Source of the DNA: Plantibacter sp. ME-Dv--P-122b
Lineage (GTDB): Bacteria > Actinomycetota > Actinomycetes > Actinomycetales > Microbacteriaceae
Length of the DNA stretch: 64,000 nucleotides
Assembly (NCBI RefSeq): GCF_030209375.1
Contig: NZ_JARVSC010000006.1
Coordinates: forward strand, 124,001-188,000
Reading direction: 5' to 3'
Both the position numbers and the translations under genes were made by a program. Shown in pieces: positions 51,595 through 60,900 of this stretch. The stretch's first letter is position 1. Every line of letters begins with the position of its first letter. The notes under the pieces were generated by a model. It was not told the DNA's origin, ran no database searches, and saw nothing but the letters and a program-made list of their open reading frames with translations.

Positions 51595-53154
51595 CTACGC
51601 CGTCGGTGCCGGGGGTGCGGTGCGGCGCGTCCGGCTCCGGCGCCGGGGAGCGCTGTTGCCGTCGCGGTGCTCCGGACCGTGCCCGTCGTGGGTGCCTGCT
51701 GCGGGCGCGCTGCGGTCGACGGTGTCGGTCGAGGCGGCGTCGTGCGTCCGCGAGTGGGCGCGGGTGCTCGGCTGGGACTCGAGCCGCGTGCTGGTCGGCT
51801 GCGTGCGGTCGCTTCCGCGTCCGCCGCGCTCACCACCGCGACCGCCACTGGTCCGCGAGCCCTCGCGTCCGCCGCCGGCCCGCGAACCGTCGCGTCCGCC
51901 TGCGCTCCGCGAACCCTCGCGCCGCGGAGCGGGCTCGACGGCCTTGGCGGGCTTCAGTCGGCCCTTCGTGCCCTCGGCGATCCCGAGGTCGGTGAACAGG
52001 TGCGGGCTCGAGGAGTAGGTCTCCGTCGGCTCCGGCTGACCGAACTCGAGGGCACGGTTGATGAGTGCCCACTTGTGGAGGTCGTCCCAGTCGACGAACG
52101 TGACGGCGATACCCGTCTTCCCGGCGCGGCCGGTACGGCCGACGCGGTGGAGGTACGTCTTCTCGTCCTCGGGGATCGTGTGGTTGATGACGTGGGTCAC
52201 GTCGTCGACGTCGATGCCACGGGCGGCGACGTCGGTGGCGATCAGGACGTCGCGCTTGCCGGCCTTGAAGGACGCCATCGCGCGCTCGCGCTGTTCCTGG
52301 TTCAGGTCGCCGTGGACTGCCGCGGCGTTGAACCCGCGGTCGGTGAGCTCTTCGACGAGCTTCGCGGCGGCACGCTTCGTCCGCGTGAAGATGACGGTCT
52401 TGCCGCGACCCTCGGCCTGCAGGATGCGCGAGATCACCTCGTCCTTGTCGAGCGAGTGCGCGCGGTAGATGAGGTGCTTGATGTTGGCCTGCGTGAGCCC
52501 CTCATCGGGGTCGCTCGCGCGGATGTGGATCGGCTTGCTCATGAAGCGGCGGGCCAGGGCCACGATCGGACCGGGCATGGTCGCCGAGAAGAGCATCGTG
52601 TGACGCGCGGCGGGAGTCTTGGAGAAGAGCTTCTCGATGTCGGCGAGGAAGCCGAGGTCGAGCATCTTGTCGGCCTCGTCGAGCACCATCTCGGTGATGC
52701 CCGAGAGGTCGAGGAGGCGCTGGTTGTTGAGGTCGATGAGTCGGCCGGGCGTACCGACGACGATCTGGGCGCCGGCCTTCAGCTGCTCGATCTGCCCCTC
52801 GTAGGCCTTGCCACCGTAGATGGAGACGAGCGTCGTGGACCGGTTTGAGATGAGGATCTCGATGTCCTCGGACACCTGGACGGCGAGCTCACGGGTCGGG
52901 ACGACCACGAGGGTCTTGACGCCGGGAGCCGGGTCGAGGCCGAGGCGCTGGACGATCGGGATGCCGAACCCGAAGGTCTTGCCCGTGCCCGTCTTGGCCT
53001 GGCCGATGATGTCCTGGCCGGCGAGCCCGAGGGGGATCGTCTGCTCCTGGATGGGGAATGGTTCGATGATGCCCTTGGCGGTGAGGGCGTCGACGATGTC
53101 CTGGTCGACACCGAGATCAGAGAAAGTCACGGAGATACCTGTCAGTGCAGTCAT
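51595..53154 (-). CDS. DEAD-box ATP-dependent RNA helicase
   Basis: Predicted 519 residues. Helicase core to about residue 370: Q motif FPIQEQTIP, AKTGTGKT, PTRELAVQV, TPGRL, VLDEADKML, FSATM, then VIFTRTKRAA, AARGIDVDDV and HRVGRTGRAG. The C-terminal 120 residues are disordered and basic, with repeated Arg-Gly blocks (SRSAGGRDGSRAGGGREGSR, GGRGGERGGRGSDR), typical RNA-contact tails. Likely roles are ribosome assembly or mRNA turnover, often cold-linked. The Shine-Dalgarno site is inside a hairpin (53159-53184). Confidence 0.95.
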   Translation of the reverse strand: MTALTGISVTFSDLGVDQDIVDALTAKGIIEPFPIQEQTIPLGLAGQDIIGQAKTGTGKTFGFGIPIVQRLGLDPAPGVKTLVVVPTRELAVQVSEDIEILISNRSTTLVSIYGGKAYEGQIEQLKAGAQIVVGTPGRLIDLNNQRLLDLSGITEMVLDEADKMLDLGFLADIEKLFSKTPAARHTMLFSATMPGPIVALARRFMSKPIHIRASDPDEGLTQANIKHLIYRAHSLDKDEVISRILQAEGRGKTVIFTRTKRAAAKLVEELTDRGFNAAAVHGDLNQEQRERAMASFKAGKRDVLIATDVAARGIDVDDVTHVINHTIPEDEKTYLHRVGRTGRAGKTGIAVTFVDWDDLHKWALINRALEFGQPEPTETYSSSPHLFTDLGIAEGTKGRLKPAKAVEPAPRREGSRSAGGRDGSRAGGGREGSRTSGGRGGERGGRGSDRTQPTSTRLESQPSTRAHSRTHDAASTDTVDRSAPAAGTHDGHGPEHRDGNSAPRRRSRTRRTAPPAPTA

Positions 53155-53158
53155 GGTC

Positions 53159-53184
53159 TACACCTTCGATTGCACACAGGTGTA
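53159..53184 (-). promoter_or_regulatory. Hairpin enclosing the Shine-Dalgarno site of the RNA helicase gene
   Basis: In the mRNA UACACCU pairs perfectly over 7 bases with AGGUGUA around a 12-base loop, and GACC-AUG follows. AGGUG is the Shine-Dalgarno core, so it is fully paired in this fold. A helicase that melts structure in its own leader, or a temperature effect, would open it. Structure read from sequence; function inferred. Confidence 0.55.
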
Positions 53185-53278
53185 GGGCCCCGATCCGACG
53201 CCGGGGCTCGGCTATTCTACCCGGGACGTCCCGAGAGGCCGCTGGGCGCGCGGGACACGGCGATCGGCGCGCTGCGGA

Positions 53279-53284
53279 TAGGGT
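53279..53284 (+). promoter_or_regulatory. -10 element of a leaderless transcript
   Basis: TAGGGT ends 6 bases before the ATG at 53291; identical hexamer and spacing to the PHP gene promoter. Confidence 0.62.
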
Positions 53285-53290
53285 GGTCGC

Positions 53291-54010
53291 ATGGCTCGTT
53301 GGTTTGCACGACGTCGGCGTCCCGGCACCCAGACGCCTCGTCTGCGCTCGCGGGAGGACGCCGTCCAGGCGACCCGCGTCGACCTCCACGAGCTCGCGCC
53401 CAGCACCGCGGACTACCTCGGTCAGGTGGCGCAACTGCAGCTCGGCTTCTTCATGACGCTGTCGTTCGCGGTCGAGCACGCTCCGAACGACGCCGATCGG
53501 GAGATCGTCGCCGAGGCCGCCGCCACGGCGCTGCGCAAACACCAGGCGCTACTCGCCTGGCTCCGCCGCACGAGCGACGACCCGGGCGCCGTGCTCGAAC
53601 CCTACGCACGCACGCGCGACGAGTTCCAGGCGATCCTGCGCACGGGCACCTGGGACGAACTCCTGCTGGGCGTCCTCGTGGCACGGGGTTTCCTCGACGA
53701 GTTCTTCGCGCAGCTCGCGCGCGGCCTGGACGGGGCGGACGCCCGTGACCTGGCCGCGATCGTCGCACCGGGTCCGGAGGAGGACCCGCTCGTCGGGATC
53801 CTGCACCGGGTGATCGCGTCACACCCCGAGCGCGCTTCGACGCTCGCGATGTGGGGCCGCCGGTTGCTCGGCGACACGATGCTCGTCGCCAGGTCGGCCC
53901 TCGTGACCGAGAGCAAGGCGCTGCCGGACGACGCCCGGGTCGAACCGGTCTACACGGAGCTCATCGCGAACCACACCAGACGGATGGACGCGCTCGGGCT
54001 CACGGCCTGA
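53291..54010 (+). CDS. Ferritin-like fold protein
   Basis: Predicted 239 residues, all-helical. Arg-rich N-terminus (ARWFARRRRPG), then helices with acidic positions placed as in ferritin-like proteins related to MiaE (DYLGQVAQLQLGFFMTLSFA, ATALRKHQALLAWLRR, LLLGVLVARGFLDEFFAQLA, ANHTRRMDALGL). Whether the di-iron ligands are complete is unclear by eye. It stands next to the helicase and DUF3107 genes, a grouping common in actinobacteria. Function unknown; a tRNA-modification link is speculation. Leaderless ATG. Confidence 0.75.
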   Translation: MARWFARRRRPGTQTPRLRSREDAVQATRVDLHELAPSTADYLGQVAQLQLGFFMTLSFAVEHAPNDADREIVAEAAATALRKHQALLAWLRRTSDDPGAVLEPYARTRDEFQAILRTGTWDELLLGVLVARGFLDEFFAQLARGLDGADARDLAAIVAPGPEEDPLVGILHRVIASHPERASTLAMWGRRLLGDTMLVARSALVTESKALPDDARVEPVYTELIANHTRRMDALGLTA

Positions 54011-54032
54011 CCGGTCGTACCCTCCGACACGA

Positions 54033-54066
54033 CGACGCCGCCGCTCCGGGTGGAGCGACGGCGTCG
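54033..54066. terminator. Terminator between the ferritin-like gene and the small membrane protein gene
   Basis: CGACGCCGCCGCTCC (54033-54047) pairs with GGAGCGACGGCGTCG (54052-54066) with one mismatch, loop GGGT. Confidence 0.72.
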
Positions 54067-54085
54067 ATCGATCGAGCGCCTCGGG

Positions 54086-54385
54086 TCAGGCGGCGACGCC
54101 CTGCTGCAAACGGGTCAGCATCGCCTCGTCCGACGAGGTGCGGACGCGGACGAGCACGAGGTCGACCGCCACACTCACGACGACGGACGCGCCGAAGGCG
54201 AGCACCCAGATCCAGCCGCCGTCCCACGCCATGCCGGCCCATGTCGCCGCGACCCAGACGACGGCGGCGACGAGCGTCGCGACCGCCGGGATGAGTGCGG
54301 CCCCGTGCTGGTCGCGGCCGGGCAGGAGGTAGCGGACGGCGAGACCGAGGATGGCACCGCCGAGCACGACGAAGAGGAGTTCCAC
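54086..54385 (-). CDS. Small membrane protein of unknown function
   Basis: Predicted 99 residues, starting at GTG 54385, two bases after the DUF3107 stop. Three hydrophobic helices: LLFVVLGGAILGLAVRYLL, LIPAVATLVAAVVWVAATW and IWVLAFGASVVVSVAVDLVL, with GRDQHGAAL in the first loop and a short charged C-terminus. No recognised family. Co-translation with DUF3107 is likely from the spacing. Confidence 0.75.
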   Translation of the reverse strand: MELLFVVLGGAILGLAVRYLLPGRDQHGAALIPAVATLVAAVVWVAATWAGMAWDGGWIWVLAFGASVVVSVAVDLVLVRVRTSSDEAMLTRLQQGVAA

Positions 54386-54387
54386 GG

Positions 54388-54612
54388 TCAGCCGACGAAT
54401 CCGATGCGGCGGGACTCCTCGGTTCCGAGCTCGACGTAGCCGATGCCCGCGGTCGGGATGAGGTAGCTGGTGCCCTTGTCGTCCTTGAGCGCGAGCAGCT
54501 TGGCGTCCGTCTCGAGCGCGGTCGTGACCGCCTGCTCGATCTCCGACGCCGGCTGCGAGGTCTCGAAGCCGATCTCGCGAGGGCTGTTGAGGATTCCGAT
54601 GCGAATTTCCAC
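54388..54612 (-). CDS. DUF3107 family protein
   Basis: Predicted 74 residues, starting at GTG 54612 (VEIRIGILNSPREIGFETS) with AAAGG about 9 bases upstream. Core features: LETDAKLLALKDDKG and AGIGYVELGTEESRRIGFVG. DUF3107 is conserved across actinobacteria next to the adnAB/uvrD2 region; its function is unknown. First gene of a two-gene minus-strand unit, divergent from adnA. Confidence 0.88.
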   Translation of the reverse strand: MEIRIGILNSPREIGFETSQPASEIEQAVTTALETDAKLLALKDDKGTSYLIPTAGIGYVELGTEESRRIGFVG

Positions 54613-54740
54613 CTTGAGTGCCTTTCGGTTGCGTAGGGCAAGACTACGGGAGTCGTGGTCCTCCGACCGGCGCGGGTCGGCTGCTGTCAGCGAACAGCGG
54701 AACGCCGGTCGGCCGTCGCGGTGATGTCGGGAGCCTCCGG

Positions 54741-54746
54741 TAACGT
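54741..54746 (+). promoter_or_regulatory. -10 element of leaderless adnA
   Basis: TAACGT ends 7 bases before the ATG at 54754. Confidence 0.5.
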
Positions 54747-54753
54747 GCCGACC

Positions 54754-57700
54754 ATGACGGTTCCCGACGCCTCCGACGATCCGACGGGCGCGGTCCGTGA
54801 CGCGGACCGCGCGCCCGCGGGCGACCCGGCTGTCGACCCCGGCGTCCGCCTGGACGACTCGCAGGAGGCCGTGCTGCGGCTCGCGGACGCTCGGTCGGCC
54901 GTGGTGCTCGGGGCACCTGGCACGGGCAAGACCACGACGCTCATCGAGGCGGTGGCGGAACGCGTGCACGCTCGCGGCCTGCGCACCGACGAGGTGCTCG
55001 TCATCGCCTCCTCCCGGTCGTCGGCGCAGGTCCTCCGCGACCGCCTCGAGGCACGGGTCGCGCGCGCCACGCCCGGCTCCCTGGCACGCACCGCCATCTC
55101 CCTCGCGCTCGAGGTCATCGCGGGCTCCGGGGCGTTCGCCGGTTCAGGACGACCGCGGTTGCTGACGGGCGGCGAGCAGGACCAGACCATCGCGGAGCGA
55201 CTCCTCGGCGACGAACAGGACTTGACCGGCCCGCAGTGGCCCGCCGAGCTCGGTCCGGAGGTCAGGCGTCTGCAGGGGTTCCGCACCGAGCTCCGGAACC
55301 TCATGGAACGCAGCGTCGAGCACGACGTCGCGCCCGCCGAGCTGCGTCGGCTCGGGACGGAGCACGGGCGCCCCGAGTGGGTCGCGTCCGCGGGCTTCAT
55401 CGAGGGGTTCCTCGCCGACGACTGGCGCGGACACCTCACGCCCGCGGCGGCCCTCGCCAGAGCCGCCCGGCTCCTCGACGACCAGCAACCGGGAACGGGC
55501 GTGCTCGGTAGCCTGCGGGTGGTCTTCGTGGACGACGCCCAGGAGGCGACCCACGGCGTCCTGCAGCTGTTCGCCGCGCTCGCCCGACACGGGGTCACGA
55601 TCGTCGCGTTCGGCGACCCCGACCTCACGACGGGTGCCTTCCACGGTGCCCGAGCCGACGCCCTCGGGCGGTTCGCCGAGGTGCTCGGCCGCCCGGTGGA
55701 CACGCTCGTCCTTGGGCAGGTCCACCGCGGGACGCCGGCCATCCGGGCGACGGTCCGCGGTGTCGCCGAACGCATCGGCACGGCCGGTGCCGGGCTCCAC
55801 CGCACGGCCGCACCACCGTTCGACGACGCGGAGGCCCCCGAGCACTCCGTCGTCACGGTGGCGGCCGGTTCGCCGGCCGAGCAGATCGCGGTCGTCGCAC
55901 GCTTCCTCCGCGAGCGCCACGTCCTCGACGGCGTCGCGTGGGCCGACATGGCGGTGGTCGTCCGCAGCGGCGGGCTGATCCCGGCGATCGAACGGGGCTT
56001 GTCCTCCCTCGAGGTGCCCACCCGGGCGAGCACCGGTGGAGCACCGCTGCGCGACCACCCGTTCGTCAGGTCGGTCCTCCTCGCCATGTCGGTGGCGCTC
56101 GGGCGGACACCGCTCGACGCCGAGGTCGTGACCGAACTCCTCCACAGCTCGCTCGGCGGACTGGACTCGATCGGGGTCAGGCGACTGCGGGCCGCGCTCC
56201 GCCACGCCGATCTCGCTGAGGGCCTCGACCGCAGCGCGGACCGCCTGCTGGAGGAGGCGTTCGCCGTCCCCGGTGCACTCATCGGACTCGAGACGCCCTC
56301 CGCCGCCCGCGCCCGCTCACTCGCCGACAGCCTCGCCGAAGCGAGCGCGCAGGCCGCGGCGGGTGCTTCCGCCGAGGAGCTCGTCTACGGCCTCTGGTCG
56401 CGGAGCCGGCTCGAGCGCTCCTGGGTCTCGCTGTCGAAGGGCAGTGGTCAAGCCGCCGAGGAGGCGAACCGCGACCTCGACGCGATCACCCAGCTGGCCG
56501 ATGCGGCACGCACCTTCGTCGAGGCGGAGCCCGGCACCCCGGCCTCCGTCTTCCTCGACCGCCTGCTCGAACAGACGGTCGGCGACGACTCCCTCGCGCC
56601 GACGGGACTCCGGGAGGCGGTCACGATCGCGACGCCCGCCGCCCTGGTCGGGACCTCGTTCGACACGGTCGTCGTCGCCGGTATGCAGGACGGCGTGTGG
56701 CCCAACCTGCGGGTCCGCGACTCGCTACTTGGCGCCTCGGAGCTCGTGGAGCTGCTGGAGGGCACGGCCACGGCGACGGCGGACGCACGACGCGCGGTCC
56801 TCCATGACGAGCTCCGACTCTTCGCCCAGGCGACCTCCCGTGCGCACCGGTCGCTCATGGTGGTCGCTGTCGTCGACGACGACCACCAGGCGAGCCCGTT
56901 CCTCACGCTGCTCCCCGAGCCCGATCCGCACCGGGCATCCCTGTCGCCCCTGTCGCTCCGAGGGCTCGTCGGCACCCTGCGTCGCTCGCTCACGAGGCGG
57001 ATCCGCCCCGCAGACCCGGCCGAGCGTGCCGCGTCCGCCTCGGCCCTGGCCATCCTCGCGACAGCGGGAGTCCCAGGCGCTCCGACCGAGGAGTGGTACG
57101 GCGTGGCCGCACCGAGTTCGACGGCACCGCTCCACGACCCCGCCGTCGAGGAGCTGCCGGTCTCCCCGTCCCGCATGGAGGCCTTCGAGGAGTGCCCGCT
57201 GCACTGGGCGATCGCCCGACTGGGCGGCGGGGCCTCCGGGTTCGCCTCCGGACTCGGCACGATCGTGCACGCCGCGCTCGAGCACGCGGAGTCCTCCGAC
57301 GAGGCCGCGCTCTGGGCAGCGGTGGAGGACCGCTGGGACGAACTCCACTTCGAGGCGGCCTGGGAGGGCGCGGCGACGAAACGGCGAGCGGCGGAACTCG
57401 TCCACCGGCTGTCGGCGTACCTCCACGACGCGGAGCGGGCGGGCGTGACCTCGATCGGCAACGAGAGCCGGTTCAGCCTCCGGATCCCCATCGGTGAGTT
57501 GGGCGGTGCGGCCGTACTCGGCGGCTCGATCGACCGCGTCGAACTCGTGCCCGACGCCGACGGGACGCGGCGCGTCGTGATCGCCGACCTCAAGACCGGT
57601 GGCTCGGCGCCCAGACAGGACCGGGAGGTCGCCGACATGGCGCAGCTCGGTGCCTACCAACTGGCGCTCGCGTCCGGCGCGATCGCAGGCACGGAGGGGC

Positions 57701-57939
57701 TGTTGAGCGGTGGCGCGAAGCTCATCGTCGTGTCGGCCGGCACGAAGCGCAAGGAGTACTACGACCCGGCCCAGCCCGCCTTCGACGACGAAGCCCTCGA
57801 GCGCTTCCGCGAGCGTGTTCTGGCGGATGCGCTCGGCATGGCCGGCGCGGTGTTCGAGGCGCGCGTCGGGACCCACTGCCACGACCCGTTCGCGTTCGGT
57901 GAGTGCGCCATCCACGTCGTGCCGGCGGTGAGCTCGTGA
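54754..57939 (+). CDS. adnA: AdnA-type helicase-nuclease subunit
   Basis: Predicted 1061 residues. UvrD-like motor: VRLDDSQEAVLRLADA, Walker A LGAPGTGKTTTLIE, motif II VFVDDAQE (normally DEAQ/DEXQ), VIASSRSSAQVLRDRL. The C-terminal RecB-type nuclease has HAALEHAESS, GSIDRVELVPDADG, VVIADLKTGGSA and AQLGAYQLALASG, all catalytic positions present. Possible cluster cysteines: EECPLHW and HCHDPFAFGEC. It forms a heterodimer with AdnB for double-strand break resection in mycobacteria. Its stop overlaps the adnB start (GTGA). Confidence 0.9.
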   Translation: MTVPDASDDPTGAVRDADRAPAGDPAVDPGVRLDDSQEAVLRLADARSAVVLGAPGTGKTTTLIEAVAERVHARGLRTDEVLVIASSRSSAQVLRDRLEARVARATPGSLARTAISLALEVIAGSGAFAGSGRPRLLTGGEQDQTIAERLLGDEQDLTGPQWPAELGPEVRRLQGFRTELRNLMERSVEHDVAPAELRRLGTEHGRPEWVASAGFIEGFLADDWRGHLTPAAALARAARLLDDQQPGTGVLGSLRVVFVDDAQEATHGVLQLFAALARHGVTIVAFGDPDLTTGAFHGARADALGRFAEVLGRPVDTLVLGQVHRGTPAIRATVRGVAERIGTAGAGLHRTAAPPFDDAEAPEHSVVTVAAGSPAEQIAVVARFLRERHVLDGVAWADMAVVVRSGGLIPAIERGLSSLEVPTRASTGGAPLRDHPFVRSVLLAMSVALGRTPLDAEVVTELLHSSLGGLDSIGVRRLRAALRHADLAEGLDRSADRLLEEAFAVPGALIGLETPSAARARSLADSLAEASAQAAAGASAEELVYGLWSRSRLERSWVSLSKGSGQAAEEANRDLDAITQLADAARTFVEAEPGTPASVFLDRLLEQTVGDDSLAPTGLREAVTIATPAALVGTSFDTVVVAGMQDGVWPNLRVRDSLLGASELVELLEGTATATADARRAVLHDELRLFAQATSRAHRSLMVVAVVDDDHQASPFLTLLPEPDPHRASLSPLSLRGLVGTLRRSLTRRIRPADPAERAASASALAILATAGVPGAPTEEWYGVAAPSSTAPLHDPAVEELPVSPSRMEAFEECPLHWAIARLGGGASGFASGLGTIVHAALEHAESSDEAALWAAVEDRWDELHFEAAWEGAATKRRAAELVHRLSAYLHDAERAGVTSIGNESRFSLRIPIGELGGAAVLGGSIDRVELVPDADGTRRVVIADLKTGGSAPRQDREVADMAQLGAYQLALASGAIAGTEGLLSGGAKLIVVSAGTKRKEYYDPAQPAFDDEALERFRERVLADALGMAGAVFEARVGTHCHDPFAFGECAIHVVPAVSS

Positions 57940-60900
57940 GTACTGAGGAGACGTACTCGGCCGAGATGCTCGCCGGCCTGCTCGGCCTCCCGCAACCGAC
58001 GACGCAGCAGGTCGAGGTCATCGAGGCACCCATGGCGCCGGTGCTCGTCGTCGCCGGTGCCGGGAGCGGGAAGACCGAGACCATGGCCTCACGCGTCGTG
58101 TGGCTGCTCGCCAACCGGCACGTGAGCGTCGACGGGATCCTGGGGCTCACCTTCACCAGGAAGGCTGCAGGCGAGCTGGCGGCTCGGATCGGCAAGCGGA
58201 TCGCCGCCCTGCAGGACATCGGGATCCTGGATCCCGCGGCCGACGCCCTCTTCGACCGTCCCGAAGTGTCCACCTACAACGCCTATGCGAACGCCCTGTT
58301 CCGCGACAACGCCCTCCTGGTGGGCCGTGAGCCCGAGTCGGTCCTGCTGTCCGAGGCGTCCGCCTGGCGACTCGCGAGGCGCGTCGTCGTCCGGCACGGA
58401 GACGAACGGCTCGCCACCCTCGGCAAGTCCGTCGACCAAGTCGCCGAGCTCGTCCTCTCGCTGAGCCACGAGCTCGCCGAGATCGACGGCACCACCGAGG
58501 AGCTGCTCGGCTTCGTGGAACGGTTCGTCGGCATCGGCGAGCTCCCCGACGGCGGTCGCGGGGCGTACGCGCAGATCGACCAGGCCGTCGAGGTCGTGGG
58601 TGCCCTGCCGGTCCTGCTCGACCTCGCACACCGGTACGCCGACGAGAAGCGGCGGCAGGGACTCGTCGAGTTCTCCGACCAGGTCGCCCTCGCGCTCGCC
58701 GCCTGCGAACGTTCGCCGAAGGTCGCCGCCGTCGCGCGCGATCGCGCTGGCGTCGTCCTGCTCGACGAGTACCAGGACACCTCGGTCGTGCAGACCAGAC
58801 TGCTGTCGACCCTGTTCGCCGACCACCCCGTCATGGCGGTCGGCGACCCGCACCAGTCCATCTACGGCTGGCGCGGCGCGAGCGCGGCGAACCTCGCGCG
58901 GTTCTCCCGCGACTTCGGTCGGGAGGTCGCCGCCACCCAGTTCAACCTGTCCACGAGTTGGCGGAACGACCGCACGGTCCTCGAAGCCGCGAACGTCCTC
59001 GTCCGCCCGTTGCAGCAGCAGGCGCAGACGGCCGGGAAGTTGCGCGTCCTCGACCTCGAGCCGAAGCCCGGGGCCGGGGCGGGCTCCCTCGCCGTCGAGT
59101 TCCCCGAGACCGGGGCCGAGGAGATCCGGGTGGTCGCCGAGTGGTGCGCGGACCGACTGCTCGCCGAACGCGGGGGAGACCCGGCCGGCTCGGCCGCGAT
59201 CCTCTTCCGGGCGCGTCGACCGATGCAGGAGTTCGCCGACGGTCTCGCCGCCCTCGGCGTTCCCCATCACATCCTCGGTCTCGGCGGGCTGCTCTCCTCG
59301 CCGGAGATCGTCGACGTGACGGCGGCACTGCGGGTCATCCACGATCCCGGCGCAGGGTCCTCGCTCATCAGGCTCCTGAGCGGCCCCCGCTGGCGGATCG
59401 GCGTCCACGACCTCGGTCACCTCGTGGAAGTGGCCCGGTATCTGCAAGCCATCGACTGGAAGACGAAGCGGTACGACGCCGAACTGGCCGCCCGGCTCCG
59501 TGAGTCGGTCGCCGACGACGACGGACGGTCGATCATCGACGCGCTCGACTTCATCGCCGCCGACCGCGTGCCGGCCGGCCTCGCCGCGGGGTTCACCGAC
59601 GAGGCGCGTTCGCGTCTGCGGGAGGCCGGTCTGGTGTTCGCCTCCCTGCGGCGCCGCGCGGGCAGCGGTCTCCCCGACCTCGTGCGGGCGGTCGAGCGGG
59701 AGTTGCGACTCGACATCGAGGTCGTCGCGAACGAGTCCACCGGCTCCGCGGCGCGCGCTCCGGCCAGACTGCAGGCGTTCCACGACGAGGTCATCTCGTT
59801 CATCCAGGCGGAGGAGCAGGTGACGCTCGGCAGTCTGCTGGCGTGGATCGACCGCTCGCTCGCCCGCGACGATCTCGGACCGGCGAGCGACGCACCCGAC
59901 CAGGGCGCGGTCCAACTGCTCACCATCCACGGTTCGAAGGGCCTCGAGTGGGACCATGTCGCGATCCCGCGGCTCGTGGTCGACGAACTGCCCGCCAAAC
60001 CAAAGGACGGCAAAGGCTGGGTGCGTCTCGGGACGCTGCCGTACGACTTCCGCGGCGACGCGGCGGAGCTACCGGAGTTCGCCTGGCGGACGGCCGAGAC
60101 GCGGAAGGAGGTCGTCGACGCCCAGCTCGCCTTCTCGGAGGCGCTCGGCGAACGCGCGCTCGACGAGGAACGCCGGCTCGCGTACGTGGCGGTGACCCGC
60201 GCCAAGCACGACCTCCTGCTCACCGGCTCGTTCTGGTCGGGCGATCGGAAGCGGCCCCGTGCTGCGAGCACCTACCTCCTGGAGCTGGCCTCGGCAGGCG
60301 TCATCGCACCGCTCCCCGCCGCCTCCGCCTTCGAGGAGAACCCGGTCGACTCCGGTGCCGCGGTCCTCGACTGGCCACTCGATCCACTCGGACCGCGTCG
60401 AAGCGTCGTCGAACGGGCGGCGGCCGAGGTCGACCAGCGGCGCGGGCGGCCCGAGTCCGAGCTGCTGGCGACCCTCGGGCCCCTCGAGAACGAGCTGACA
60501 CTGCTCCTCGAGGAACGACGCCGTGCCGCGACGACGACCGCGCGCGGTGAGCTCCCCGTGCGCATCCCCGCGTCCAAGTTCAAGGAGTTCGTCACGGAAC
60601 CGGAGGCCGCACTCGAACGTCTGCGTCGCCCCGTCCCGCAGCGGCCCTACCGGCAGACCCGTCTCGGGACCCGGTTCCATTCGTGGGTCGAGGCGCACTA
60701 CGGACGCTTCGGGTTGCAGGAGCTGGTCGACGCGCTCCCTGAGGAGCTGGACGTCGAACGCCCGGGGCCGGAGGCGTCGGAGGGGATCGGGTTCGAGGAG
60801 CTCACCGAACGGTTCCTCGCTTCGGAATGGGCGGACGTCCGACCGATCGAGGTCGAGACCGAGATCCACGTGCCGCTCGGCGACACCGGGCGGGTGGTGG

